Part shown: positions 45,142 to 54,761 of the stretch, piece by piece
Layout: the number at the start of each line of letters is the position of its first letter
How positions within the stretch are numbered: position 1 is the first letter of the stretch
From: Microvelia longipes
Lineage: Eukaryota > Arthropoda > Insecta > Hemiptera > Veliidae
Assembly: GCA_018340805.1 (NCBI GenBank)
Contig: JACMZG010001863.1
Location: 55,603,108-55,667,107 of the forward strand
Direction of reading: 5' to 3'
DNA: 64,000 nt
Program-made: the position numbers and the translations under genes
Notes under the pieces: generated by a model
Database searches by the model: none
Seen by the model: only the letters and a program-made list of their open reading frames with translations
What the model was told of the DNA's origin: nothing

Positions 45142-45283
45142 AACTAATAAAGTTATATCAATGAATAACTTCTAGTCTCAATGAGCACAACGAGCCCTCT
45201 GAAGATAAGAGCTTGTCGTGCTCGTTGAGACTAGAAGTTATTCACTGATATAACTTTATTAGTTGAGAGCTTGAGTGTTGGCC

Positions 45284-45324
45284 CACCTGCTGATGATGGC
45301 GTTATGCCGAAACCGGTCCAGGGA
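45284..45324 (+). ncRNA. Hammerhead ribozyme (short stem III type)
   Basis: CCTG (45286-45289) pairs with CAGG (45319-45322) as stem I. The core CTGATGA is 45290-45296, stem II is GGC/GCC with loop GTTAT, and GAAA is 45309-45312. The palindrome CCGG forms a minimal stem III before the GTC cleavage site (45316-45318). Every conserved core base is present. Hammerheads with such short stem III, known from Penelope-like elements, are thought to act as dimers. Confidence 0.75.
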
Positions 45325-45989
45325 TATTCATATCCAACAGCAAGTATCGACGGTAGCTGATTCTTCAATTTCTTTTTCAACTTGCTACAAATGCAACCTT
45401 TTTCATATATTTTTAGATAAAAAATAAAAGAAAATTATCTTCATTTCGTATTACCTTTCTATATGTAGTTTTGCGAAAATAGGTTTAAGATGGAAAATAC
45501 ATGGGGAACGTTTTTTTGAGGATTCTTACAAGAAACCTGAAAATAGAGCCCGAAGTAAATGTTTTATGTCCTTTCTGTACATCTTTTAGGGTTGAGAATG
45601 TCCTGGACTCAAGATTTGATTAAATCTTTTCGTCCTTGGCTTTCATCGTTTAATAACACAAACCCATTTATGAGATAAAGAAATTATTTAGTGCCATTTA
45701 TTTTTTCAAAACTTGATGTCGCTGCTAGAATTTAAACTGTGATTCCGGGACCTTAGAAACTTGAGGAACAATTCATTACTGAATAGAAAATACATACTTC
45801 TATTAACTATACGTAACAATATTTTAGTCCCAACAATCTTTTTTCTAATTTGAAATGACAAATAAAAATCAACGTTAAAACTCGGAAAAATACATTATGA
45901 AAATAAACAAAAACGTAGTTGCCATCGCAGCAACACTTACTAATTTAATTTAATTGAAATTTAATTGTTTTAATTTAATTTCAACATCC

Positions 45990-46460
45990 AAAAATTTATT
46001 TATCCATGAATACAATTTTTGCATTGCAATGCAAAACAGTAATAAACACACGTCTAAATTTTAGGAAAAGAATATAAGAAATAAAGCTTTACAAAACATA
46101 CATATTTATAGCTGTATAAGCTAATAATGGTTGTGTGCGCTACTGATTATTTATCAGTTTCCTTTGTTATTATTTATCAGTTTCCTATTTTTGGGACAAC
46201 TAATTTTCAAACCAGGGGGCTGGAGACAATCTAGCCCATGCCTAGAATCACCCATGAATGTCTCAGAAATTATTTTATATTTTGTTTCTGTTTCGTATTA
46301 AAAAATTTATTTATCCATGAATACAATTTTTGCATTGCAATGCAAAACAATAATAAACATACGTATAAAGTTTAGGAAAAGAATATAAGAAATAAAGCTT
46401 TACAAAACATACATATTTTTAGCTGTATAAGCTAATAATGGTTGTGTGCGCTACTGATTA
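45990..46460 (+). repeat. 312-bp tandem duplication flanking a minisatellite
   Basis: Segment A (AAAAATTTATTTATCCATGA through TAATGGTTGTGTGCGCTACT) occurs at about 45990-46146 and again at 46300-46456. Segment B (CCTATTTTTGGGACAACTAA to TATTTTGTTTC) occurs at 46184-46290 and 47397-47505. The order is A, two short repeat units, B, A, long array, B: a duplicated block whose internal array has greatly different sizes. Confidence 0.9.
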
Positions 46461-47400
46461 ATCGTAGTTTCCTTTGTTATTATTTAGTTTATTATTTATC
46501 AGTTTCCTTTGTTATTATTTATCAGTTTCCTTTGGTCAGTTCCTTTGTACTTATTTATCAGTTTCCTTGTTATTATTTATCAGTTTCCTTTGTTATTATT
46601 TATCAGTTTCCTTTGTACTTATTTATCAGTTTTCTTCGTTATTATTTATCAGTTTCCTTGTTATTATTTATCAGTTTCCTTTGTTATTATTTATCAGTTT
46701 CCTTTGTTATTATTTATCAGTTTCCTTTGTTATTATTTATCAGTTTCCTTTGTTATTATTTATCAGTTTCCTTTGTACTTATTTATCAGTTTTCTTCGTT
46801 ATTATTTATCAGTTTCCTTTGTTATTATTTATCAGTTTCTTTGTTAGTATTTATCAGTTTCCTCCTTTGTTATTATTTATCAGTTTCCTTTGTTATCCAG
46901 TTATATTTATCAGTTTCTTTGTTATTATTTATCAGTTTCCTTTGTTATTATTTATCAGTTTCCTTTGTTATTATTTATCAGTTTCCTTTGTACTTATTTA
47001 TCAGTTTCCTTGTTATTATTTATCAGTTTCCTTTGTTATTATTTATCAGGTTTCCTTTGTTATTATTTATCAGTTTCCTTTGTTATTATTTATCAGTTTC
47101 CTTTGTTATTATTTATCAGTTTCCTTTGTTATTATTTATCAGTTTCCTTTGTTATTATTTATCAGTTTCCTTTGTACTTATTTATCAGTTTCCTTCGTTA
47201 TTATTTATCAGTTTCCTTTGTTATTATTTATCAGTTTCTTTGTTAGTATTTATCAGTTTCCTTTGTTATTATTTATCAGTTTCCTTTGTTATTATTTATC
47301 AGTTTCCTTTGTAATCATTTATCAGTTTTCTTTGTTAGTATTTATCAGTTTCCTTTGATATTATTTATTAGTTTCTTTTGTTATTATTTGTCAGTTTCCT
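46456..47400 (+). repeat. 23-bp minisatellite (about 41 units)
   Basis: Unit TTATTATTTATCAGTTTCCTTTG, with variants having CTTATT or AGTATT in the centre. Groups of variants repeat in the same order, showing higher-order duplications inside the array. The 290-residue frames across it are not genes. Confidence 0.96.
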
Positions 47401-47509
47401 ATTTTTGGGACAACTAATTTTCAAACCAGGGGGGCTGGAGACAATCTAGCCCATGCCTAGAATCACCCATGAATGTCTCAGAAATTATTTTATATTTTGT
47501 TTCGTATTC

Positions 47510-49680
47510 AACATAGAGGTCTAACGAGTCCCAAACATAGTTTATCTAAAGTACAGTTCTGGGGAAAAATGCTAAGCCATGTTCTATGAGAATTTTCTTT
47601 AAGTTTGATGTGACGAAAATCTTGAGTTTTTCCGAGTAAGGTCGAGGTGTAATATCGTCCAGAAAGTAACCCCTCCTTCATTTCAGCCCTAAGTACATTT
47701 GTCAGGTAAGTTGACACATGACAGGCCACTACGTGCTTTTCCACTACCTATAAATCCCCTACTTTTCCCTTCACTATTTTCTCAGAGTTTTCCAACCTTA
47801 TCAAGAAGTTTTACAGGGTCAGGTTGAGGTCACTCTCATATTTATCTCGAATAATAAACAACTTTTATTCCACTAAAAGCTTTTAAATGAGTCTCATTCC
47901 TTTTGAGACATAACACCTTTTCTATTTAAATGTTTCACACTATTTACAGAAATTATTGTGTTCGTTAGCTTATTTTTGATTACTAGATTTTCCCTTAGTG
48001 AATAAAGATATTAATTTTCTGAGTAGAACTAGTCCAGATGCTTCGAGATCGGGACTCGGCTTTGAGATATAAATATGTTTAATTCAATTACTGTTGAGTA
48101 AATATCAATTTTGTGGATTCCATGTTTATTTGAAAACCACAAATTAGTGGGTAACCAGTTAATGATTTTAAATTATTCCAAACTTAGCGTATATGAAAAA
48201 CGTGGGCCTTTGGCTCTCTCGCGGCTCACTCTCTCTCTCGCAGCTTTCTCTCTCTCTCTCGCGGCGAGGTAATTTTGTTATTCGAACAACCTCATAAGTG
48301 TTATCTAATGAAAATTCGGTAATAAATTACTGGAGAACACAATCACTTCAATGTGGATTTTGCAGAGTCAAACCCTCACTTCCTTCGGGTTAAAAAACAG
48401 GACGGTTTCTCAAACACATGAATTCTTTTTAAATTATAAAAATAGTCTCAATCATAGAAATATTGAAGATTTAGGTCTTTCGCTAGCGAACGAGTGGATG
48501 TAGAAGATGAATCTGACGTTTCATTTCGACTTTGAGAGGCATATTCTGCAATGTAGGACATCCTGAATGTCCTACATTCCTAGGAATAATGTAGGAAAAG
48601 GAATTTTTTTTACTAAACATCCAAAACCGTCATACCATCTGATTTAGTGAAATTTTGGTTTTTAAGTACCTTTGACGGGTGCTAATTTTTGTGTGTAGTT
48701 TACCTGCAATCATGCGTGTATCTACTATTATGTGTGTAAACCTGCTATTATGCGTGTACCTGCTATTATCTATGTACCTGCTATTATAAGTTTATTTGCT
48801 ATTATCTCAGTTCCCAGTGTTTTTAAGATTATGAATTTAAACTTGGAACACAAATTAATTTGTAGTGTGCTTTCTGAAAAATATTTTTCACGTCAATAAT
48901 GACATCAAAAGTTTTAGAAATTCTTTAAATTAAACTGAAATATGCTTATAATGGTTCAATAGTTAGACTTCAAAAAGAAATTGTGTTACTTTAAAAATTT
49001 AAATTAATATACGTAAGATAAGACAAACTAAAGTCAAAGTCGTTTAAAATTATTGCCACTAATGATGCTAATTTTTCTAATTGATTTTTAAGTTTTAAAT
49101 TGTTATTTAAAGACTTATTGCTGTTCAAACAAGTTTTGGTTTAAATTAAATTTAAATTACTTTAAAATGAGAATTTATTCTAATAAAATAACATTTTGGC
49201 TGAAGTCAAAGTCTATTGGAATGAAAGTACGAGATATTTAAATTGCTATCAATAAAAGATTAGAATGTAATGTATTCATAAAGGCAGGGGTATATGGAGT
49301 GCAAGTATTCAGACTATGTCACCTTGGACCTCCCTGTCACGTGTTAAGTACTCTGCTACAGAGGTACAATGTACGGCCTTGCTTCAGTTAAAATTACCAA
49401 CTTGTTCTCTAAGGCTCGAAGCCAAATAACACTTAATATTTTAAATATGGTTTGAAAAAATTACATACTTGATTTATTCTATACTTGGAAAAGTCAGGAC
49501 TTAATCCAGCTCTATGTACCGCAAGGCTCGCAGTGGCCACTCCATCACCACTTTTGTTGTTCCATCGTCTTTTAATAAACCACTTTTACTTTGAAAACAA
49601 CTTTTAAATTTATTGAAGCTCGACGAAAAAATAAACATGAACTAAAGCACATAAGCTGTCAGGCCCTGTGGCTGTCAGGC
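47510..49680. other. Unannotated AT-rich stretch
   Basis: Includes a CT-rich patch (48215-48265), a family C fragment (48690-48850, with a short CTGCTATTATG tandem), and nothing else I can assign. No coding frame longer than 80 residues has recognisable content. Confidence 0.5.
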
Positions 49681-49689
49681 TGTAGCATG

Positions 49690-50433
49690 CATAGAGATAC
49701 AATACTACTGGACATAGCCTATCTCATTACATTGAGAAGCCTAAAACATGTTTTTGGGGCATTTAGGGGCTCTGTGTAGGCTCATTGAAACCTCCTCTAT
49801 AAGTAAGTTAAGGTTATAATAAATTAATCGTCGTCTGTGTTTCACACAGTGTTTTGTATTATAAACTATAAATGTTTTGTATTATAAACTATTAAATATT
49901 ATAAGTTTGTATTATAAACTATAAATTGTTTGTTTATAAACTATAAATTGTTTTATTATAAACTATAATTGTTTTGTATTATAAACTATAAATTATTAAA
50001 CTATAAATTGTTTTGTATTATAAACTATAAATTGTTTTGTATTATAAACTATAAATTGGTTTGTATTATAAACTATAAATTGTTTTGTATTATAATATAA
50101 ATTGTTTTGTATTATAAACTATAAATTGTTTTGTATTATAAACTATAAATTGTTTTGTATTATAAATTTATAAATATAAATTGTTTTGTATTATAAACTA
50201 TAAATTGTTTATTATAAACTATAATTGTTTTGTATTAAACTATAAGTGTTTTGTATTATAAACTATAAATTGTTTTGTATTATAAACTATATAGTTTTGT
50301 ATTATAAACTATATAGGTGAAATAATTTTGTACTGTTTGTTGGATTATATTAATAGTTAAAGGCGTTTAGGTTACTTTTTCGATGTTTCCTAAAATTCAA
50401 CCGTGAGGGCCTCTCTAGTATTATATCTCTATG
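49690..50433. mobile_element. TIR family B element expanded by a minisatellite
   Basis: Starts CATAGAGATACAATACTACT and ends CTAGTATTATATCTCTATG. The flanks GTAGCATG (49682-49689) and GTAGCAAG (50434-50441) are an 8-bp duplication with one mismatch. The centre has grown by a 24-bp tandem repeat from about 300 to 744 bp. Confidence 0.85.
49845..50315 (+). repeat. 24-bp minisatellite (about 19 units)
   Basis: Unit ATTGTTTTGTATTATAAACTATAA with many small deletions. It lies wholly within the family B element 49690-50433, apparently grown from that element's own TTTTGTATT segment. Confidence 0.93.
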
Positions 50434-50614
50434 GTAGCAAGGCACTTTAAACTTTGAAAATCAGGCGGGAAAACCGGATTATTCTCCTGTTTAGAGATAA
50501 GCTACGTTACAACAGAGTTTATAACTTCTTAAAAATAGAATGAGATCTGGTCTTAAATTTTAAGTTTTTATCATTTATACCGCAGATATAAATGAAAAGT
50601 ATTGTGTTTCCACT

Positions 50615-51510
50615 AAAACTTCGAAACCGGGATTTTAGCTAAATTATCCGTTTCAGGCAGAGGCGGACTGGCCAGTAAGGACGAGGGTCCAATAAGGGTG
50701 AGGGTCCAATAAGTACGAGAGTACAGTAAGGACGAAGGTCCAGTAAGGTAAGGACGAGGACAGTAAGAACGAAGGTCCAGTAAGGCGAGGTCAGTATTAA
50801 GGACGAGGGTACAGTAAGGACGAGGGTCCAGTAAGGACGAGGGTCCAGTAAGGACGAGGGTCCAGTAAGGACGAGGGTACAGTAAGGACGAGGGTCCAGT
50901 AAGGACGAGGGTCAGTAAGACGAGGTCCAGTAAGGACGAGGGTCCAGTAAGGACGAGGGTCAGTAGGACGAGGGTACAGTAAGGACGAGGTACAGTAGGA
51001 CGAGGGTACAGTATGGGCGAGGGTCCAGTAAGGACGAGAGTCCAGTAAGGGCGAAGGTCCAGTAAGGACGAGGGTACAGTAAGGACGAAGGTCCAGTAAG
51101 GGCGAGGGCAATAAGGGCGAGGTCCAGTAAGGACGAGGGTACAGTAAGGACGAGGTCCAGTAAGGACGAGGGTCCAGTAAGGACGAGGGTCAGTAAGGGG
51201 ACGAGGGTCAGTAAGGACGAGGGTCCAGTAAGGACGAGGCCAGTAAGGGCGAGGGTAAGGACTCCAGTAAGAGCGAGGCACAGTAAGGGCGAGGTACTGA
51301 AGTACGAGTCGTACGAGGGTCCAGTAAGGCGAGGGTACAGTAAGGGCGAGGGTCCAGTAAGAGCGAGGTACAGTAAGGGCGAGGTACAGTAAGGACGAGG
51401 GTTACGAGGTCAAGTAAGGGCGTGTCAGTTATCATTGTTGCTTCCAGTGTATTTATGATAAAGGGTTGAAACTTGGTACGAAATTCAATTTTTAGGATGA
51501 GTTTTTCAAT
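50615..51510 (+). repeat. Family C repeat split by a 17-bp minisatellite
   Basis: Left part CGAAACCGGGATTTTAGCTA..GTTTCAGG and right part TTCCAGTGTATTTATGATAA..GAAACTTGGTACGA are in family C order, separated by the 50668-51425 array. Confidence 0.65.
50668..51425 (+). repeat. 17-bp minisatellite (about 43 units)
   Basis: Unit GTCCAGTAAGGACGAGG with variants GTACAG and AGGGCGAGG. It is purine-rich and GC-richer than its surroundings. Antisense frames reading RPYWTLVLTGP repeats are by-products of the array. Confidence 0.96.
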
Positions 51511-52139
51511 CCGTAAAATAAGCTTTTATGACATTTGCCAACAATAATGACTTATATATTATGAACACTTAAATTTATGACAATTATGAACATTTAAAAA
51601 ATTTATATAACAGTCTGTTTTTGACAGATGTTTTGCAATGGATTCTTCTCTACTTTTTTATCCTCAACGGACTTATTTTTGTTAAATAGGAAATCAAGTT
51701 AATGGCGTCAACCGTTAACCCCTTTTTTAAAAATCCTTGATTTAAGCGACACTACTGTTTTTCCTGTATAGTGTCACTAAACAACGCAAAAACCATCATG
51801 ACTCCACCTTCTACATAATTTATTACTGTTCAAAATATAATAAAATAATAATTAAATATAATATAGCCAGATTAACCATATCGACGGGTTGTATAATTAG
51901 GAATAAATTTGACCTTCCGAATCCAGAGCTAAGTAGATGGAGTTGTTCCTACTCGGGACTTGATTCCGCGTTATAGAACAATATAAAGTACCGTTCTCAT
52001 ATAGGGAAGTTTTTTTATACTTCATACCTTTTAGTTTTAGTTTTGCTTCCTTGTGTTATTAAAGGAAGCAAATAAGCAACAATAAACAAAATAAACAATA
52101 AAACAAATAAACAAAAGTTTTCTAGGTTTATAATTAAAA

Positions 52140-52310
52140 ATTCTGATATACGGCTACCTCAGAACTTTTCCTCAACACGTCGGATTCGCTGCGCTCATCC
52201 TCGCAATATAAATATCCTACTCAGAATATCGCTAAATTTGTTATATTCCTAGTGGTCACCCATCCAGGCATTGACCTCACTCGATGCTGCTTAACTTTTA
52301 TAGTTCTACA
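52140..52310 (-). mobile_element. 5S rRNA-derived SINE, copy 4
   Basis: On the minus strand: AAGCAGCATCGAGTGAGGTC, AATGCCTGGATGGGTGACC, ACTAGGAATATAAC (about 52243-52300), then a body with GAGGATGAGCGCAGCGAATC. It matches the 5S C-box region GGATGGGTGACC exactly. Confidence 0.65.
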
Positions 52311-52840
52311 AAGAAAGTATATACATCATTTGATTGTGCCGAGTTTTGCAAAAAATGAATAGTTGACACAGTATAATTGTGCAAGAGACACCTAGGAAAT
52401 GTAACTAGCAAAATGCAATGATATATCTGGCAAGTGCTCCATTATTCGACATTCGTCATCATTGATGGCTCGACATAATGTCATGTCCCACTCTGTTTCG
52501 TTACGTCTAACTCATCAGGGCGCCGACGGAGCCTGAACTCACTCTGACCTTCCATTAAAATTCCGAAGAATATAATGTGAAGTATTTACCAGAGACGAGT
52601 GGTGTTCTCTTACCGCCATCGTGCTTGGCAAGCAACATGTATATCATTTGATACTACCGAGTTTGGCAAAACATAAATAGTTGACGCAATATAATTAATT
52701 GTACGGGAGACACCTAAGAAATGTAACAAGCAAAATGCATTGCTTGTTCCCAGACGAAGCTGTTCCATCATTCGACATTCGTCAGGCTTTGTCGGCGCCC
52801 TGATGAGTTAGACGTAACGAAACAGAGTGGGACATGAGAT
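52310..52840. repeat. Family E repeat, two copies, partly inverted
   Basis: 52318-52465 and 52637-52780 are direct copies (CATTTGAT..CCGAGTTT, AGACACCTA.GAAATGTAAC). The block with CCCACTCTGTTTCGTTACGT (minus, 52480-52500) and CTGATGAGTTAGACGTAACG (plus, near 52799) is inverted. The latter strand reads CTGATGA, hairpin GTTA/TAAC, GAAAC: hammerhead-like. A third copy is at 19395. Confidence 0.65.
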
Positions 52841-54440
52841 TAAAAAACTAAGTTATGTATTAATAAAATGAACTTGTAACTCAATCTACCTAAGGTTCGA
52901 ACTTGGGTAGAAATTTTACAAGTGAATGTTACAAGTATAATTGTAACAGACAAGAAAGTGTTTATTAAATAGAAAAATGCTACAAATCTAAAAGTTTATC
53001 CTTGGTAACACATGTAAATTTGTCATTACATGTTGCTTTTTATAATTTTTGTAACTCTACAAGACTTGTAGTTTTGTGAAACGGGCCCCTGGTGGTCCAT
53101 TAGTGATTTTATTCTTTATACTTAATATTACCACTAAGATTTAGAAGTGGTAAATATAACCAGTACAGTTTTAATATATTATGGTGTTAAATTTGTCAGA
53201 TTAGCTTATACATAACCTTGCTTTTATAAGACATGCCAATTGAAGAGTAACATCGTATTAACTTAGCTCTGGTGTTAATGAAGTAAGGTTCTCCTAATTT
53301 TTCCACTAATGCTATGTTAGAAAGAAGAAGCAAAATTTTGCAAGTTGTAAATCAAGAAAGTTTTCTCAGCATTTGCTATAAGAAAGTAAAATATAAAAAA
53401 AACATGACTGAAAGTAAAATGATAAATACTGGAAAGAGAACAATACAGATTTATCTAAGTATTCGTCCCTTGGCAAGTTCTTAGTAAACGACCCTAAAAC
53501 TTTCGACGCATCTATTGCTTCCCTTTGCTAAGTGTTTCCAAGTAAGAAAAATCAGGCAAAATATTTAGAAATAAAAATCCTTCTAACTTTGCAGTATAAC
53601 AATAAGAGTTTTTTTAAAGATTCACGACCACTAAACAAGAAGAATAAATTTCAAGTTTTGAATAGTTGTCCTTTAGATATATATATATATATATTTGTGT
53701 GTGTAGGTATTTTAAAAATCCATACCTGAACATTTCATAACCAACATGCTCTGATGAAAATTCGATAAAATTGTAAGAGAGTTCAGTTTGTCCAATACAT
53801 ATTTAACAACTGTATTTATCTGTGGTCTGTCCTCTCCGCTGTATAGATAAGGAAGCGAAAACAATCAACATAAAGTTCATTGTAAAAACAAAACAAATCC
53901 GCTAATAGAAGAGTGGAGGACTGGTTTCAGATATGGAAGAATTGTCATGCAAAGGGACATTGTTCTAAAGCTGCAGTATTGCAGAGTAAACTTCATTTGT
54001 TCGCACAAGACAATGGACGATGTCTATCTATTGACACCATCACCTCTATGAAAGGAGACTTTTGTCATTCGATACAGAGGTTAGCAAAGATTCATTTACA
54101 TCTTGTCTTTAAAACTCACGTTACCAAATTATATGAATTTTAATATTTCCTCAACTACTAATTCAACCTTGCTAGCTATTTGAAAATATGTAAACATTCA
54201 GCGATAAAATTAAAGCTAGCGCGTTCTAGTTTGACTACCAGCCCCCTGCCAGTCGCAGATTCCATCCTTATTGACAAATAAGTTTATCAAATTTAAAACA
54301 AGCTCTAACTCTTAAAAAATTAAGTTTTAGTCATTATATTTATTAAAAACATTCAAGCATTTCACATTCAACACTATCGCATATTTTTCTACTTAAATAA
54401 CTAAATTAATACTACCTCTATCACTGAATCTCCAAAACTA
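52840..54440. other. Unannotated stretch
   Basis: AT-rich, with a short (TA)8 at 53677-53692. A 76-residue plus-strand frame (53913-54143) has no recognised domain and no homologue that I know, so it is not called as a gene. Confidence 0.5.
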
Positions 54441-54677
54441 TATTTACAAAAAAAAACTTAGAAACTACCCCTATCACTGAAACTTTAAAACTTTATTTGC
54501 TATAAAAACTTAGAAACTACCCTTATTACTGAAACTCTAAAACTTTAGTTGCTATAAAAACTTAAAAACTACCCCTATCACTGAAACTCTAAAACTTTAT
54601 TTGTTATAAAAACTTAGAAACTACCCCTAATCACATAAACTTTAAAACTTTATTTGTTATAAAAACTTAAAAAGTAC
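54440..54677 (+). repeat. About 52-bp minisatellite, left part
   Basis: Units of AACTACCCCTATCACTGAAA, CTCTAAAACTTTATTTG and TATAAAAACTTA. The array stops at the left end of the LTR element and resumes at its right end (60235-60527), so it is the insertion target. Confidence 0.92.
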
Positions 54678-54759
54678 TGTCAAATTTTGTCAATTTTGTC
54701 AGTATATTATTTGAAGTCAAGAGAATATTTTTATTGTACACTTAAAGTTAAACTCAACA
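54678..54759 (+). repeat. 5' LTR (82 bp, shortened)
   Basis: TGTCAAATTTTGTC to AAACTCAACA, bounded by the target duplication on the left and by TTA plus the primer binding site on the right. It is identical to the last 82 bp of the 3' LTR but lacks the first 51 bp of that LTR, so promoter (U3) sequence is probably missing. Confidence 0.85.
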
Positions 54760-54761
54760 TT

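Larger units (their letters stand above)
45057..45370. mobile_element. Foldback element with hammerhead motifs in both arms
   Basis: Outer ends AATTGAAGAACCAGCTACCG and inverse (ending 45370). The arms match through the CTTGCTGTTGGATAT segment, the hammerhead core and an inner AACTAATAAAGTTATAT block. The centre GAGCACAACGAGC/GCTTGTCGTGCTCG is also palindromic. The right arm has an extra 25 bp (GAGCTTGAGTGTTGGCCCAC) not in the left. No coding capacity. Penelope-like/retrozyme relationship inferred from the ribozyme type. Confidence 0.8.

Noticed and set aside
46442..47358. 290- and 294-residue hydrophobic frames (YLSVSFVIIYQFPL repeats) suggesting membrane proteins
   Set aside because: They come from the 23-bp minisatellite; several phases are open at once and indels between units shift them freely.
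50613..51435. 222-residue antisense frame rich in RPYWTLVLTGP
   Set aside because: Product of the 17-bp array, with overlapping open frames in other phases and no non-repetitive part.
53913..54143. 76-residue frame (MEDWFQIWKNCHAKGH)
   Set aside because: Unique-looking sequence, but short, with no domain, promoter or splice context. Kept only as a note.
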